8,498 nt of DNA from Gammaproteobacteria bacterium (GTDB taxonomy: Bacteria > Pseudomonadota > Gammaproteobacteria > Arenicellales > Arenicellaceae): NCBI GenBank assembly GCA_003485905.1, contig DNHK01000344.1, forward strand, positions 1 through 8,498. The letters are read 5' to 3'. The notes beneath the pieces were generated by a model. The model saw only the letters and a program-made list of their open reading frames with translations, was not told the origin of the DNA and searched no databases. Within the stretch, counting starts at the first letter, position 1, and each line of letters opens with the position of its first letter. The position numbers and the translations under genes are program-made. Below, in pieces: positions 6,554-8,498 of the stretch.

Positions 6554-6994
6554 ATGCCAACTGATAAGCGTGTTTTAGTGACCTGGCTGTTAATTGCCTT
6601 TGTTTCTTTTGTATTCTTGCAATCGTTATTTTTTAAGTTTCAAGGTCATGAAGAGACCCAAATTATTTTTGGAACGATAAGTGATTGGATGGCCGATATA
6701 GGCTTGTTGGCCTGGGCGGCGCCACTATTTAATTCTATTGGTGGGTATGCCATTGGCTCAGCAGAGTTAGTGGCAGTGATTCTACTGTGGATCCCAAATA
6801 CAAGGACAATCGGTGCGACTCTAGGCTTGGTTGTAATTTCAGGTGCAATATTCTTTCACTTATTCACTCCATTGGGAGTAAACCGGGTAATTAATGAAGC
6901 CGGGGATACCGATGGTGGCGTGCTGTTTTACATGGCCTGTGGCGTCTGGGTTTGTTGCGCGTTGATACTATATTTAAGAAAGCCCAAGGGTTAA
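6554..6994 (+). CDS. DoxX-like four-helix membrane protein
   Basis: A 146-residue integral inner-membrane protein. Four hydrophobic segments are visible at about 7-27, 62-81, 85-104 and 122-141. Polar residues in or beside them recur in DoxX-like proteins: Lys28 in FFKFQGHEET, Glu71 in GSAELVAVILL, His102 in IFFHLFTPLG, and Asp118/Asp120 in GDTDGGVLFY. The arrangement and length fit the broad DoxX/SURF4-like group, whose members are poorly characterised and sometimes linked to redox or sulfur metabolism. No specific role can be claimed. I chose the ATG at 6554 because of its well-spaced GGAG. An in-frame ATG at 6518 would add twelve residues (MLTIFKNFRSFS). It is followed after 20 bases by a second small membrane protein and then a glycosyltransferase, probably one transcript. 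The family assignment is moderate; the membrane location is firm. Confidence 0.75.
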   Translation: MPTDKRVLVTWLLIAFVSFVFLQSLFFKFQGHEETQIIFGTISDWMADIGLLAWAAPLFNSIGGYAIGSAELVAVILLWIPNTRTIGATLGLVVISGAIFFHLFTPLGVNRVINEAGDTDGGVLFYMACGVWVCCALILYLRKPKG

Positions 6995-7003
6995 ATATTT
7001 AGC

Positions 7004-7008
7004 AGGGG
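7004..7008 (+). promoter_or_regulatory. Ribosome binding site for a TTG start
   Basis: AGGGG lies 6 bases before the TTG at 7015. The strong, well-spaced site is the main reason to accept the rare TTG start, because no ATG or GTG fits as well near the N-terminal hydrophobic segment. Confidence 0.55.
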
Positions 7009-7014
7009 TTAGCT

Positions 7015-7416
7015 TTGATTGGTAACAAGTTTTGGATCACGCTAGTTGCTGTAGTAGGTTATGGTGCTTGGGCGTTTTATAGCAGCGTTTACGATGGCAC
7101 GATGGATAAGCATTTTAATGTAGCGATACGTGCCGCACTGATACAAGGCACGTATTCGGGTGTGCTTACCTTGATTAATCTTTCAGTGCTGGAGTTTCTG
7201 TTTTTAAAACTTAATTCCTTATTGCCCTGTCTGGGGAATATAATTGCTACCGTATCGTGCGCCACAATTGCTCAGTACCTGGTCATTGTCCCAATTCATC
7301 TGATTAATGGGACTCCCAATATTGTTCTGACTTTGGCCCCCGGTTTTATAATAGGTACTGCGTTTAGCACGGCGTACCTATTTTCGGTGAAAAAAAAGTT
7401 TTATCCTCTCACTTAG
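7015..7416 (+). CDS. Uncharacterised small multi-pass membrane protein
   Basis: A 133-residue protein with hydrophobic segments at about 7-23, 38-66, 72-96 and 102-124, so three or four membrane passes. The N-terminus has VVGYGAWAFYSS followed by a loop and VAIRAALIQGTYSGVLTLINLSVLEFLF. I recall this Y-G-x-W-A plus R-A-x-x-x-Q-G-x-Y-S pattern from unnamed proteobacterial membrane proteins, but no function is known to me. The C-terminus is basic (VKKKFYPLT), suggesting a cytoplasmic tail. It starts with TTG behind a strong AGGGG. It lies 20 bases after the DoxX-like gene and 9 bases before the glycosyltransferase, so it may help an envelope or glycolipid process, but this is guilt by association. 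I assign no function. Confidence 0.75.
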   Translation: MIGNKFWITLVAVVGYGAWAFYSSVYDGTMDKHFNVAIRAALIQGTYSGVLTLINLSVLEFLFLKLNSLLPCLGNIIATVSCATIAQYLVIVPIHLINGTPNIVLTLAPGFIIGTAFSTAYLFSVKKKFYPLT

Positions 7417-7425
7417 ACTTCTTGG

Positions 7426-8418
7426 ATGCGTGTCACTTATTTTCAAAGAAAACGCAGAGACAGCACTTTTAGCCTGGAGTTCATATTTAATGATATACGT
7501 GAACGGTTAGGTGACAAAATCGAGTCAAAAGTCTGCATCGCGCCTTTTTATAGCAATGGCATCTTTCGTCGTCTCGCAATTATCTTTCACGCGAAGTTGC
7601 GAGAAGATGAAATCAACCATATCACTGGCGACAATAATTTTACTGGGTTGCTACTGAAACAAAGCCGTACCGTGTTAACAATACTGGATTGTGCAGATTA
7701 TGAAATACGAACCGGTATTCGAGGGTGGCTGCTTCGCAAGGTATGGATCAACTGGCCAATTAGGCAGAGCGCTTTAGTCACCACCATTTCAGAAGCATCT
7801 CGTCAGGCAATTTTGCGCATATCAGCTTGCTCAGCAGAAAAAGTTGTTGTAATCCCAGTGGCCGTTTCTAAGGCGTATCGTTATCAACCCAAGCCAGAAA
7901 TCAGCGAACGTCCAAGAATTCTGCAGGTTGGCACTTCTATTAATAAAAACTTGGAACGGTTAGCTGAAGCAATTAAGGGGCTCGAGTGCACATTGGTTAT
8001 AGTGGGCCGATTAGGTGACGTGCAACGCAGGCATCTAGACGTATTGGAAATTAACTATGAAAATCACGTTGGCTTATCAACTGGTGAGTTGACAAAGGAA
8101 TACGAAAAGTGCGATTTGTTGGCATTTGCTTCTCTATATGAGGGGTTTGGAATGCCGATTGTTGAGGCGCAGATAGTTGGTAGGCCTGTGGTTACGAGCA
8201 ATCTAAGCTCTATGCCAGAGGTGGCTGGTAAAGGGGCTTGCTTGGTTGATCCAGCTAGTATTAGTAGTATCCGCGCCGGAATCGAGCGCGTACTTACTGA
8301 TAGCGAGTACAGAAAAACACTGGTTGCAGAGGGACGGCTAAACGCCAAACGATTTGACGCAGTGAACATTGCAGATCAGTATTTCGCTGTATATCAAGGT
8401 GTTCACAGCAAGCATTGA
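7426..8418 (+). CDS. GT4-family glycosyltransferase
   Basis: A 330-residue GT-B fold, retaining-type glycosyltransferase. The N-terminal acceptor half (about 1-155) contains INHITGDNNFTGLLLKQSRTVLTILDC at 63-89 and the inter-domain TTISEASRQAIL at 119-130. The C-terminal donor half begins with RILQVGTSINKN at 164-175, where Lys174 probably contacts the donor phosphate. It includes the family signature E-x7-E in YEGFGMPIVEA, with Glu239 and Glu247, then the nucleotide-sugar-binding turn GRPVVTSNLSSMPEVAG. No signal peptide or membrane helix is visible, so it probably works on the cytoplasmic face of the inner membrane, adding a sugar to a lipid or polysaccharide precursor. Sugar and acceptor are unknown. 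The ATG follows the preceding gene by 9 bases and has no clear ribosome binding site, consistent with translational coupling. No other polysaccharide gene is visible, but the window ends shortly after. Confidence 0.92.
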   Translation: MRVTYFQRKRRDSTFSLEFIFNDIRERLGDKIESKVCIAPFYSNGIFRRLAIIFHAKLREDEINHITGDNNFTGLLLKQSRTVLTILDCADYEIRTGIRGWLLRKVWINWPIRQSALVTTISEASRQAILRISACSAEKVVVIPVAVSKAYRYQPKPEISERPRILQVGTSINKNLERLAEAIKGLECTLVIVGRLGDVQRRHLDVLEINYENHVGLSTGELTKEYEKCDLLAFASLYEGFGMPIVEAQIVGRPVVTSNLSSMPEVAGKGACLVDPASISSIRAGIERVLTDSEYRKTLVAEGRLNAKRFDAVNIADQYFAVYQGVHSKH

Positions 8419-8423
8419 TGGAC

Positions 8424-8458
8424 CCACCGCGTTATTTCTAACCGCGGTGGTCTCTGTT
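8424..8458 (+). terminator. GC-rich hairpin after the glycosyltransferase, likely terminator
   Basis: CCACCGCG (8424-8431) pairs perfectly with CGCGGTGG (8443-8450). An inner TTA/TAA pair can extend the stem past one bulged C and close a TTTC loop. It starts 6 bases after the stop codon. The following tract TCTCTGTT is only partly T-rich, so termination may be incomplete or factor-assisted. The last 40 bases of the window show no recognisable gene. Confidence 0.6.
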
Positions 8459-8498
8459 GAGGTTATCTGAGGTGTCAAAGGTGTTGATAAGTAACGCT

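Noticed and set aside
8064..8369. Minus-strand 101-codon frame
   Set aside because: It is antisense to the donor-binding half of the glycosyltransferase, including the E-x7-E motif.
8451..8498. Repeated GAGGT/AGGTGT words at the right edge
   Set aside because: Short and imperfect, without enough sequence to tell a repeat array or a new gene start from chance.

Overview
The window looks like a chromosomal segment of a gammaproteobacterium, probably a Pseudomonas- or Marinobacter-like lineage. The main reason is a 628-residue beta-ketoacyl synthase that matches FabY, the condensing enzyme known from Pseudomonas aeruginosa, across its whole length as I remember that family. GC content judged by eye is in the mid 40s, and genes are tightly packed. 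There is no rRNA, tRNA, transposase, CRISPR array or phage gene.

Layout. (1) Positions 1-2456, plus strand: an apparent three-gene operon with the C-terminal part of a Tas-like aldo/keto reductase, an FAD-dependent aromatic-ring-type monooxygenase, and a TesB-type acyl-CoA thioesterase. (2) Positions 2453-5356, minus strand: an alpha/beta hydrolase that overlaps the end of tesB by 4 bases tail to tail, preceded on the same strand by fabY. (3) Positions 5357-5463: a divergent promoter region with a perfect -10 box for fabY, a near-consensus -10 box facing the other way, and a direct repeat plus palindrome between or over them. (4) Positions 5464-6447, plus strand: a GlxA-type regulator (DJ-1/PfpI-like domain fused to an AraC helix-turn-helix domain). 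(5) Positions 6554-8418, plus strand: two small multi-pass membrane proteins and a GT4 glycosyltransferase, closely spaced and probably one operon, ending in a GC-rich hairpin.

How the genes may work together. FabY (acyl chain initiation or elongation), TesB (acyl-CoA hydrolysis) and the alpha/beta hydrolase all act on acyl or ester substrates. The reductase and monooxygenase are redox enzymes of the kind that modify small organic molecules. The regulator faces fabY across a shared 107-base control region, so control of fabY and of its own gene is a reasonable inference. Whether the left operon belongs to the same pathway cannot be decided from sequence alone. The right-hand membrane/glycosyltransferase group looks like a separate envelope-related unit.

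I do not see a clear previously undescribed system. The points most worth following are the fabY/GlxA-regulator control region, the altered residues at expected catalytic positions in the regulator, the monooxygenase and the hydrolase, and the uncharacterised membrane-protein pair in front of the glycosyltransferase.
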